The notes under the pieces: model-generated
Told to the model about the DNA's origin: nothing
The model's database searches: none
What the model saw: the letters and a program-made list of their open reading frames with translations, nothing else
Translations under genes and position numbers: made by a program
Shown: one piece after another, positions 53,679 through 60,623 of the stretch
Numbering within the stretch: the first letter of the stretch is position 1
Layout of the letters: each line of letters starts with the position of its first letter
Assembly (NCBI GenBank): GCA_041398605.1
Contig: JAWKUK010000004.1
Location: 124,001-188,000 of the forward strand
Source: JAWKUK01 sp041398605
GTDB lineage: Bacteria > Planctomycetota > UBA1135 > GCA-002686595
Direction: 5' to 3'
DNA length: 64,000 nucleotides

Positions 53679-54710
53679 TCACCTGCGCTTGCGCGCAGCC
53701 TGCGTGTCGGTGACCTCGAGCAGCGACTCCCAGCGGATCCCCTTGCGGCGCGCCTCACGGATGTGATCGTCGTGCTCGCGCGCCTCGACCTTGTGCGCCG
53801 CGACGCCGGCGAGGACGGACGCCTTCAACGCGGTGGCCGCTGCGCCCGCCGGCGAGTGCGCGAGCACCTTGCCCCCGAGGCCAAACGGGTCCGGCTGGAC
53901 GACGGTCACCCCGAGCATCGGCGTGAGCTCCTCGAAGGTCTCTTCCGCCGCGAGGACGACGTAGTGGCAGCGGCCGATGAGCGCGTCGCCCCAGGCGAGC
54001 GCGGCAACGGCGACGGCGAGCTTCGCGGCGGACTCCGCGTCCGCGCCGCGGACGATCACCAGCGGCCGCATGTCTGCCGCCGCGACGTTCAGCGCGAGCC
54101 GGAGGTCCGCGAGCGCCGGGAGCGCTGCGATCGGCTTGGCTTTGGCGGCGTACGCTTCGGCGGTCTCGTTGAGCGCCTCCACGAAGCGCGCGGCTGTTCC
54201 ATAGGTCATCGACGGCGAACGCGAGCCACGTGTGAGCTTCTTGCCCTTGGGATCGAGCAGCGCAAACGATGTGTTCTCGAGCCCGCTGCGGCCAGCGAAA
54301 ACATACGAGAGGATCTTGGCCTCCTCAGCGCTCTCGTACGTCTGGGGGCGCACACAGATGAAGGCCCGCGAGGCGTCGACGACGTCCGTTTGGGACAGGA
54401 CACTCCTGTCCGTCTGTTGGTACCCCGGTCACCAGACACCGGGCACGTTCTGGCACTGCGGCGCGGCGGACATGAAGAGCATCGGTCGGCCGGTGCGCTC
54501 AGCCTCCGCGAGCGCGGCGTCCCAGGTCCCAAACCACGCGATGCCCGCGCTGGCGGGCGGCTCGTGGACCTCGAGCGGCCCTGTGGGCCTGCCCTTCGGC
54601 CCCTCCTTGGATTGCCCCCAAACGGGGCCTTGGAGGGTGACCAGGAGCGGGATGAGTGTCAGGGCGCCGACGAGCCGCCGGGCCCGATGAGGTGTCGCAA
54701 TGGAACGCAT
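53679..54710 (-). CDS. Exported thioredoxin-like protein with in-frame UGA (candidate selenoprotein)
   Basis: One continuous frame of 343 codons, broken only by a TGA at residue 94. Residues 1-33 form a signal peptide (LVGALTLIPLLVTLQGPVWG). Next is a thioredoxin-fold-like start (WFGTWDAALAEAERTGRPMLFMSAAPQC). The sequence runs C86-QNVPGVW-UGA94-PGYQ and continues in the same frame through FICVRPQTYESAEEAKIL, SGLENTSFALLDPKGK, a central helical part and a basic C-terminus. Both sides look like one protein and no shift is needed. A perfect hairpin (8-bp stem, GTG loop) starts 17 nt after the UGA. ATG 54710 follows a GGGGAAGAG ribosome-binding site; a GTG at 54728 is an alternative. If UGA were a plain stop, the product would be 93 residues, with a second start at 54353. 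No selenocysteine genes are in this window. Confidence 0.68.
54393..54431 (-). promoter_or_regulatory. UGA codon and SECIS-like hairpin
   Basis: On the coding (minus) strand, TGA at 54431-54429 is followed after 17 nt by GGACAGGA-GTG-TCCTGTCC (54411-54393). This is a perfect 8-bp stem with a 3-nt loop whose first base is G. The loop lies 25 nt from the UGA. As I recall the bacterial SECIS consensus, it asks for a small apical loop 16-37 nt downstream with a G in its first two positions; this fits. Confidence 0.62.
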
Positions 54711-54843
54711 GGTGTAGCTCTTCCCCACTGCAACCCAGCCTGCGGCCTGAGGTTCCGACTGAGCCCAAAGGGCGCTCCTCCATCAGCGCAGGCGCGCGCG
54801 CGCGGACACCTCGACGCCGCCCGCGTCCTGCCCGCGGTGCGGC

Positions 54844-55194
54844 TCAGGGGTAGCTGACCTCGACGACCGTCTTGATCCCGCCGCGCACGTAGAAGTCACC
54901 CTCGACGGTCATCCGCCGGGGCGAGGTGACCGCGACGAGGTCGTCGAGGATCTTGTTCGTGATCGCCTCGTGGAACGCGCCGACGTCGCGGAAGGACCAC
55001 AGGTAGAGCTTCAAGCTCTTCAGCTCGACGCAGCGCTCACCCGGCGTGTAGCGGATCCGGATCGTCGCAAAGTCAGGCTGCCCCGTCTTTGGACAGACGC
55101 AGGTGAACTCGGGCGCCTCGAAGCGGATCTCATAATCACGCTCGGGTCGAGGGTTCGGGAACCAGTCGAGGTCGGTGGAGGGTTGGGTCGTCAT
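54844..55194 (-). CDS. queF: NADPH-dependent preQ0 reductase QueF
   Basis: QueF reduces 7-cyano-7-deazaguanine to preQ1 in queuosine biosynthesis. The 116-residue product is the short unimodular form. The catalytic Cys lies in APEFTCVCPKTGQPDFATI (near 32-34), the substrate-binding Glu in VELKSLKLYLWSFRD (~57), and the FHEAITNKILDDL segment follows. Pairs of subunits form the active site. ATG 55194 places the start at the normal distance before the PRPERDYEI region; the longer frame upstream is Arg-rich noise. It is encoded on the same strand as the thioredoxin-like gene, 133 bp upstream. Confidence 0.93.
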   Translation of the reverse strand: MTTQPSTDLDWFPNPRPERDYEIRFEAPEFTCVCPKTGQPDFATIRIRYTPGERCVELKSLKLYLWSFRDVGAFHEAITNKILDDLVAVTSPRRMTVEGDFYVRGGIKTVVEVSYP

Positions 55195-55394
55195 CGCTCG
55201 TGGGGGTGCGCCAAGTGGACCTAGCCAGCGCGCGCGCGTCGGGCCGCGCGTGGTGCCGCGCGTCGGGCCGCGCGTACGGCCGAGACATGCCGGGCGAGAC
55301 GCGCGGCGCGCGGGCTTTGCCCGTCGGCGGCGGCCGGAGAGGGTATCCGAATCGCGCGTCGTGCGCCCCATGCGCGCCCGTCCAGCCTGCGCGC

Positions 55395-57494
55395 TCAGAA
55401 CGAGCCCTTGGCGCGCGCGATCGTCACACCGTCGACGCGGCGCTCCAGCGACCACACGACCGCGTGGCCGACCGTGGCCACGTCCGCGATCCGCAAGAGC
55501 CCGCCGTCCTCGAAGCCCGCGTCCTCGGTGTACGTCCGCGCGACAGGGTCCCACCGCGCGAGCACCCACTCGGAGACATCGAGCGCGCGCTCGGGCGCGG
55601 CCACGGACATGTCGAAGACCCAGTCGGCCCCCACGACCCGGGGCCGGATCGGGCTCGGCAGCGAGGGCAACGCAGGGAGCGCCGTGACCTCTTCGACGCG
55701 GGAAAGGTGCCCGGGCAGCCAGAGCGAGCGCACCTTGCCGGCGAGCATCCAGTCAAGCTGCCGCTCGAGGTCGAAGCGCGCGGCCCAGCTCGCGCCCTCG
55801 CGCACCCAAGTCCCCGTGATCACGCCGTCCTGCCCGTCGCGCGCGGCGGGCGATTCCGCCTCGAAGCGCAGGAGCGGCGCGCCCATGTCGCGCGTCGGCT
55901 CTGCGAGGGGGGTGGCGACCAGCGCGCGCGTGCGGAGCGGGTCGAACGTCGCGCCCTTCGGGCTCGCGCTCTCGCCCGACCAACGCAAGGTCGCCGTCCC
56001 GAATGCGTCGACGGGTACGTCGAGCGTCCAAGGGTCGCCGCCGTTCGGCATGACAAACGTGCAGCCTTTGCGGCGCACGGCCTCGAACTCGGGGCTCTCC
56101 GTCCAGAGCCGCAAGGCCGCGCTCGGCAGGCCGAAGACCGCGAGCGGGCGCCCCGACTCAGGCAGGAAGGGCCATGCGACGAGCGCCTCCTCGTCCTGCG
56201 GTCGCAGCGCGGACACGCCCGCGACCTTGCGCGGCGGATCGAGCACAACGAGCAGCTCGTCCCAGCCACGTTGTTCCCCCGCGCGCAAGAGCGCCGCATG
56301 GGTCTCGCCGACACGGCGCGCGGCCTCTTCGATCGTCGCGGCGCTGCCGGCAGCGAGCGGCGCGTACACAATGACGGCGAGCGCGGGGAGGAGCGTGCGA
56401 CGCGCGCCCGAGAGCGCCGTAGACGCGACTCCGAGGCCTGCGGCCATCAACGCGGCCCCCGCGAGCAATGCGCGTGTGTCGCCCAGCTCCGCGGGCGCAG
56501 AGCGCACGGACCACGTCAGGACGAGGAGCGTCGCGATGCACGCGGCCCAGGCCCCGAGGATCCGTCCCCAGAGGCGCGGCGCTGCGCGCGCCGCGACAAA
56601 GGCTGGGTGCAGCGCCGCGAGCACGGCGAGGACGGCGAGGAGGTAGCCGAAGACGCCGACCCCGGTCGTGTTCACAGGCAGCACCAGCACGCCGAGCTTC
56701 TCGGCGGCGACGCCGAACAGCGCGAGCGGGCTGCGGTCCACCTGCGCGACGTGCGAGGCCTCGCCGCCGAGGAGCGCGCGCACGACGCGCTCCAGCAGGA
56801 CTGCGACCATGAACGCGGCCGCCGTCGTCACCCCCATGCGCACACGCCGGGCGAGCCGTCGGTGGCGGTCGGCAGAGGCGAGCTCGAGCACGCCGAGCAC
56901 CACAGGGAGGCCGTAGGCCATCGGGGACGAGGCCGAGGCTGCGAACGTCAAGCACCAAGCGACACCGACCCCGACCCGCGAGCGCGCCTGACGGAACGTC
57001 AGGTACACCGCGATGGTCCAGAGGCCGATGGCGAGGGCGAGCATGTCGCCGCGGTCGCCGAGGTGCGCCGCCGAGGGAATCGCAAGGGGGTGCACGAGCA
57101 ACAGCACGGCCGCTGTGAAGCCGGCGGCGCGGCCGTGCTCGTCGCCGGTCCACGGCGCGAGCCCGCGCCTGACGGTCACGCGCATCCCGAGCGCAGCGAC
57201 GAGGAGCAGCACGAGCCCCTCGAGCCGCAAGCGGCCAGCGTCGCCGGGCGTATAGCGCCCCTCGCGCGCGTGCAGCGCCGTCGAGACCCCGAGCGACCAC
57301 GCCGCGAGCGGCCGCCCGTGCAGCGCGTCGACCCGCCAATAGGCCCCGGCGTCGCCCTCGCGCAGCGCCGTATCGAGCTCCAAGAGCGTGCGAGCGTCGT
57401 CGCCGAGGAACCCCACGCCGACGAGCGGGCGGTGCGCATAGGCCGCGGCGCAGAGCGCCAAGACAACGAGGAGAGTACGACGCAGCCAGCCCAT
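55395..57494 (-). CDS. Polytopic membrane protein, possible GT39/PMT-like glycosyltransferase
   Basis: The 699-residue protein begins with an uncleaved signal-like helix (LRRTLLVVLALCAAAYA) followed by GVGFLGDDARTLLELDTALREG, where the acidic pair after the first helix recalls the catalytic DE/DD of GT-C fold mannosyl- and arabinosyltransferases. About 9-11 membrane helices fill residues 1-400. A periplasmic-type beta-rich domain of some 280 residues follows. The start at 57494 (MGWLRR) gives a proper first helix. The GT-C assignment is tentative; no donor motif confirms it. Confidence 0.65.
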   Translation of the reverse strand: MGWLRRTLLVVLALCAAAYAHRPLVGVGFLGDDARTLLELDTALREGDAGAYWRVDALHGRPLAAWSLGVSTALHAREGRYTPGDAGRLRLEGLVLLLVAALGMRVTVRRGLAPWTGDEHGRAAGFTAAVLLLVHPLAIPSAAHLGDRGDMLALAIGLWTIAVYLTFRQARSRVGVGVAWCLTFAASASSPMAYGLPVVLGVLELASADRHRRLARRVRMGVTTAAAFMVAVLLERVVRALLGGEASHVAQVDRSPLALFGVAAEKLGVLVLPVNTTGVGVFGYLLAVLAVLAALHPAFVAARAAPRLWGRILGAWAACIATLLVLTWSVRSAPAELGDTRALLAGAALMAAGLGVASTALSGARRTLLPALAVIVYAPLAAGSAATIEEAARRVGETHAALLRAGEQRGWDELLVVLDPPRKVAGVSALRPQDEEALVAWPFLPESGRPLAVFGLPSAALRLWTESPEFEAVRRKGCTFVMPNGGDPWTLDVPVDAFGTATLRWSGESASPKGATFDPLRTRALVATPLAEPTRDMGAPLLRFEAESPAARDGQDGVITGTWVREGASWAARFDLERQLDWMLAGKVRSLWLPGHLSRVEEVTALPALPSLPSPIRPRVVGADWVFDMSVAAPERALDVSEWVLARWDPVARTYTEDAGFEDGGLLRIADVATVGHAVVWSLERRVDGVTIARAKGSF

Positions 57495-57629
57495 CCGGGG
57501 CAGTGTAGCGAGGCCGGCGAACGAACGTGGCGGCCGCGCGCAAGCCCGTGGTCGCACCGGCGTCCCCCCTCGACAGGTGCGCGCCAAGGGGCCGCCCGCC
57601 CCTGGCGCGGCCGCGCGGCCCCAGCTCGC

Positions 57630-57798
57630 CTAGGAGCCGGCGCCAGAGAGCGCGGTTCGCAGCGTGGTGCTCCCGTGCGTCGGCGCAAGGCGCAGCAAGT
57701 TCCTCATAGCTTGATGCAATTTGGGACCTTGCTGCAACGCGGCTCCGGCGTGCGGGAGCGCCGCGATGCGAATCGTGTTCTGTGGCGCAGGCTCCTAG
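57630..57798 (-). mobile_element. 169-bp inverted-repeat element, copy B (MITE-like)
   Basis: Reverse complement of copy A (39744-39912) over its whole length with roughly ten to fifteen differences; same length and same TA-flanked ends (TAGGAG...CTCCTA). Its terminal repeat is slightly decayed at the left end (CGGCGCCAGAGAGC in place of CTGCGCCACAGAAC). It lies in the divergent region between the membrane-protein gene and the plus-strand operon, ending 13 bp before the ATG at 57812, so it may form part of that operon's 5' leader. Confidence 0.8.
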
Positions 57799-57811
57799 AC
57801 TGCGTGGCACC

Positions 57812-57940
57812 ATGCTGCTCGACGTCCTCCCCCCCACGATCGGCCCGGAGTCCCACTCCTTGGTCTTGGTCCTCGCCATTCTCGCCGCCGTCGCCGCCAT
57901 CCTCTTGGTGCGTCGCGGGTTGCGAGGTCGAGACAAATGA
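57812..57940 (+). CDS. Small single-span membrane protein (42 aa)
   Basis: The frame reads a short N-terminus (LLDVLPPTIGPESHS), one hydrophobic helix (LVLVLAILAAVAAILLV) and a basic end (RRGLRGRDK), a tail-anchor-like topology. No ribosome-binding site is obvious. Its stop overlaps the next start as ATGA, the first of three consecutive 4-bp overlaps, which supports it being translated. Function unknown. Confidence 0.6.
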   Translation: MLLDVLPPTIGPESHSLVLVLAILAAVAAILLVRRGLRGRDK

Positions 57941-58011
57941 GCGAGAGGCGCCCGGCCGCGCTCGCCCGGCACTCCCCGACCGACGCTGGACCGGGAGGGC
58001 GGGAGCGGTGA
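57937..58011 (+). CDS. Tiny 24-aa reading frame bridging two membrane-protein genes
   Basis: ATG at 57937 overlaps the preceding stop (ATGA) and its own TGA overlaps the next gene's GTG (GTGA at 58008-58011). The peptide (begins MSERRPAALARH) is hydrophilic with no known motif. It could be a coupling leader rather than a functional peptide. Confidence 0.35.
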   Translation: MSERRPAALARHSPTDAGPGGRER

Positions 58012-59060
58012 GCCGTCGCACAGGCGTCGTCGCGACCATCGGCGTCCTGGTGACGGCTGCATCAGCCACCGCAGCGCCGCTCTGGGTGTACTCCCTGTCG
58101 TTGGCGCTCTTCGGGCTCCCACACGTCCTGGCGGAGCTGCGTTATGTCGACGCTCGCTTTGGCGCGCGGGTCGGGCGGGCGCTCGCGCGCTGGCTGTGGG
58201 CAGGGCTCGCGGCGATCGTCGCCCTGCGGCTCGTCGCGCTGGGCGGGGGCGGGGCGCCGATGCTGCGCACGTCGCTCGAGCTCGCGCTCGGCGCCGCGCT
58301 CGTCGCGGGTGTGGTCGCGGCCGTCGTGCCGCGGCTGCGCGCGCGCGGGGCGCTCGCCCAAGCCCCTTGGACCGTTGCAGCCGGCCTCGCAGCGACCGTC
58401 GTCGCGATCACCCTCGCGCTGTGGTCGGCGCGGGCATGCCCGTTGGAAGCGATCGTTTGGTTCGCCGTCTTGCACAACCTGACGCCGGTCGGCTTCCTCG
58501 CCGAACGGCTGCGGGGACGAGCGCGCCAGAGAGCGCTCCTTCTGTGCTCGGTCGTCTTTGGGCTGCTCCCGGCCCTGATCGCGAGCGGCGCGGCCGCGGG
58601 CGCCCTCGCAGCCGCGCTAGAGGCGACCTTCGGGGTCCCCAGCGGGGCGCTCGGCGCGCAGCTCTCCAGCCACGGGCCGCCGGGGGTGGGCGCGCTCGAG
58701 CGCCACCTCGGTGTGTTCGTGCCGGGCGCCTGGGTCGATTCCCCTGGCGCGCTCGACCTCTTCCGCGCCGCTGCGTTCCTGCAGTGCATGCACTACGCCG
58801 TCGTGCTGCACGTCCTGCCGCGGCTCGGAGCTGGCGCCGCCATCGAGCGCGCGCCGCTCTGTTGGCCGCGCTGGCGCAGCACCCAAGAGCTCGCCTTCGC
58901 GAGCTGCGCGGGGCTCACCCTCGGGTTCGCGCTGGCGTTCACGGACGCACGCACGGTCTACGCCGTCTTCGCCGCCGTGCACGCCTGGATCGAGCTCCCC
59001 ATCCTGGCCCTCGCGTGCTTGGGCTCCACCGCAGAGGAACGCGTCGCGGCCGTCACATGA
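58008..59060 (+). CDS. Polytopic membrane protein with conserved-looking histidines
   Basis: The 350-residue protein has about eight to nine membrane helices. Histidines sit at helix ends in suggestive contexts: GLPHVLAELRY (H39), WFAVLHNLTPVGF, MHYAVVLHVLPRL and AVHAWIELP. Such a pattern recalls membrane metal-dependent oxygenases such as the Brp/Blh group, but no clear family match is claimed. The GTG start at 58008 follows a GGGAGGGCGGGAG ribosome-binding stretch; upstream frame is artefactual. It overlaps the next gene by ATGA. Confidence 0.75.
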   Translation: MSRRTGVVATIGVLVTAASATAAPLWVYSLSLALFGLPHVLAELRYVDARFGARVGRALARWLWAGLAAIVALRLVALGGGGAPMLRTSLELALGAALVAGVVAAVVPRLRARGALAQAPWTVAAGLAATVVAITLALWSARACPLEAIVWFAVLHNLTPVGFLAERLRGRARQRALLLCSVVFGLLPALIASGAAAGALAAALEATFGVPSGALGAQLSSHGPPGVGALERHLGVFVPGAWVDSPGALDLFRAAAFLQCMHYAVVLHVLPRLGAGAAIERAPLCWPRWRSTQELAFASCAGLTLGFALAFTDARTVYAVFAAVHAWIELPILALACLGSTAEERVAAVT

Positions 59061-59446
59061 GGACCTGGGCGCTCGCATTTGCGCTGACGCTCGGCGTCGA
59101 GGCGCTGATCGTCGTGGCGCTGGCGCCGAGCAGAGCGCGCCGAGACGCGCTCATGGACAGCCTCGCCATGAACGCGTTCACCCACCCGCTCGCGTGGCTC
59201 GCAGCGCACCAACTGGGCGTGGCCTGGTGGCCGATCGAGCTCTCGGTCGTGGCAACGGAGTGGGTCCTCTTCCGCGCGCTGACGCAGCTCACGTGGACGC
59301 GCGCGGCGGTCCTCGCGGTCACCGCCAACGGCGCGACGATGGCGCTCTCGTTCGCGCCGTCATCGGCCCTGTCATCGGCCCTGTCATTGGCCCTGTCGAC
59401 GGCCCTGTCGACGGCCCTGTCGACGGCCCTGTCGACGGCGCTCTAG
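59057..59446 (+). CDS. Small membrane protein with C-terminal STAL repeats
   Basis: The 129-residue product has about three hydrophobic helices (TWALAFALTLGVEALIVVALAP, then FTHPLAWLAAHQLGVAWWPIEL and TRAAVLAVTANGATMAL). The last 28 residues are seven imperfect SxAL tetrapeptides encoded by a 12-bp tandem repeat, ending at TAG. The ATGA overlap with the preceding membrane protein implies joint synthesis; the two may form a complex. Function unknown. Confidence 0.7.
   Translation: MRTWALAFALTLGVEALIVVALAPSRARRDALMDSLAMNAFTHPLAWLAAHQLGVAWWPIELSVVATEWVLFRALTQLTWTRAAVLAVTANGATMALSFAPSSALSSALSLALSTALSTALSTALSTAL
59359..59442. repeat. Seven 12-bp tandem repeats at the end of the membrane-protein gene
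   Basis: Units GTCATCGGCCCT (twice), GTCATTGGCCCT, then GTCGACGGCCCT three times and a final GTCGACGGCGCT. The 12-bp period keeps the frame (four residues per unit) and the last unit runs straight into the stop codon, suggesting recent slippage at the 3' end of the gene. Confidence 0.9.
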
Positions 59447-59480
59447 ATTGCGAGCCACGGAGCGCGGAGCGGCCCTTACC

Positions 59481-60623
59481 ATGCAGCCCGTGAAGCTCCG
59501 CGCACCTGTCCTCCTCGCGCTCGCAGCCATCGCGGCGGTCATTTGGTTCCTGAATCGCCCGCTCCCGGTCGACGGTCACGTCTCTGGGATCGTCGAAGCC
59601 GACGAGATTCGGCTCGGGTCCCGCGTCGGCGGCCGCGTGGCGGCGGTCCACGTCCAAGAGGGCGAGCGCGTCGTCGCCGGCGCAGCGCTCGTCGAGCTCG
59701 AACCGTTCGACCTCAACGAGCGCCGCGCGGCCGCTGCCGCCGAGCTCGCGGTCCGCGAAGCCGAGCTCGCGCGCGCGGTCGCGGGGCTCCGGCCGGACGA
59801 GGTCTCGCAGGCGCGCTTCCGGCGCGACGCGCTCGCCGCGCGGCTCGACGAGCTCGAGCGGGGGCCGCGCCCGCAGGAGATCGCAGCCGGCCGCGCGCGG
59901 CTCGAGTCTGCGCGCGCCGACGCGACGTTGGCCGAGGCGGAAGTGACCCGCGCCGAGGGCCTCGTCACGAACGGCGTCATCAGCCGCGAAGAGCTCGAGC
60001 GCCGCATCTCCGCGCGCGCCGCAGCCCGGGCCGGCGTGCTCGTGGCCGAGACGAGCCTCGCGCTGCTCGAAGAAGGGACACGGCCCGAGGCGATCGCGGC
60101 CGGCCGCGCCCAGCTCGGTGAAGCCGACGCCGCGCTCGCGCTCGCAGAGGCTGGCTATCGCGCTGAGGAGGTCGCTGCGACGCGCGCGCGGGTGGCAGCG
60201 GCGCGCGCTTCACTCGAGGCCATCGAGCGCGCGCTCGAAGAGCTCACCGTGCGCGCCCCGCTCGACGGCGTGATCGAAGCCCTCGATCTGCGCCCAGGCG
60301 ACCTGGTCTCAGGCGGCGCGCCGGTGCTCTCGATGCTCGACACGCGGAGGCTCTGGGTCCGCGCGTACCTCCCAGAGAGCCGCTTGAACCTCGCCGTCGG
60401 CGACCTGGCACACGTCACGACGACGAGCGCCCCCGCGACCCGCCACGCGGCACACATCAGCGCGATCGCGACGCGCGCCGAGTTCACGCCTGGCAACGTC
60501 CAGACGCCTGAAGAGCGCTCCAAGCAGGTGTTTCGCATCAAGGTGACGTTGGACGAAGGCCTCGACGTCGTCCTGCCCGGAATGTCCGCTGACGTCTGGT
60601 TCGAGACCGTAGGCACGCCGTGA
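59481..60623 (+). CDS. HlyD-type membrane fusion (periplasmic adaptor) protein
   Basis: The 380-residue adaptor has an N-terminal anchor (PVLLALAAIAAVIWFL) and the biotinyl-lipoyl half GIVEADEIRLGSRVGGRVAAVHVQEGERV. A long Ala/Glu/Arg-rich coiled coil with a hairpin turn near VTNGVISREELERR follows, then the second lipoyl half ERALEELTVRAPLDGVIEALDLRPGDLV and a beta-barrel. It resembles YbhG/EmrA adaptors of ABC-2 exporters. Its stop overlaps the GTG of the next gene (GTGA), so adaptor and transporter are made together. Confidence 0.9.
   Translation: MQPVKLRAPVLLALAAIAAVIWFLNRPLPVDGHVSGIVEADEIRLGSRVGGRVAAVHVQEGERVVAGAALVELEPFDLNERRAAAAAELAVREAELARAVAGLRPDEVSQARFRRDALAARLDELERGPRPQEIAAGRARLESARADATLAEAEVTRAEGLVTNGVISREELERRISARAAARAGVLVAETSLALLEEGTRPEAIAAGRAQLGEADAALALAEAGYRAEEVAATRARVAAARASLEAIERALEELTVRAPLDGVIEALDLRPGDLVSGGAPVLSMLDTRRLWVRAYLPESRLNLAVGDLAHVTTTSAPATRHAAHISAIATRAEFTPGNVQTPEERSKQVFRIKVTLDEGLDVVLPGMSADVWFETVGTP

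Noticed and set aside
54429..54431. Treating the TGA as an ordinary stop and annotating two separate genes
   Set aside because: The frame is shared, protein-like sequence spans the codon, the downstream ATG (54353) would begin mid-domain without a signal peptide, and a well-placed hairpin follows. Kept as one gene with stated doubt.
57812..59060. Start of the 350-aa membrane protein far upstream in its open frame
   Set aside because: The open frame reaches back to about 55200 only because of GC bias, and would cross the mobile element and antisense of another gene.
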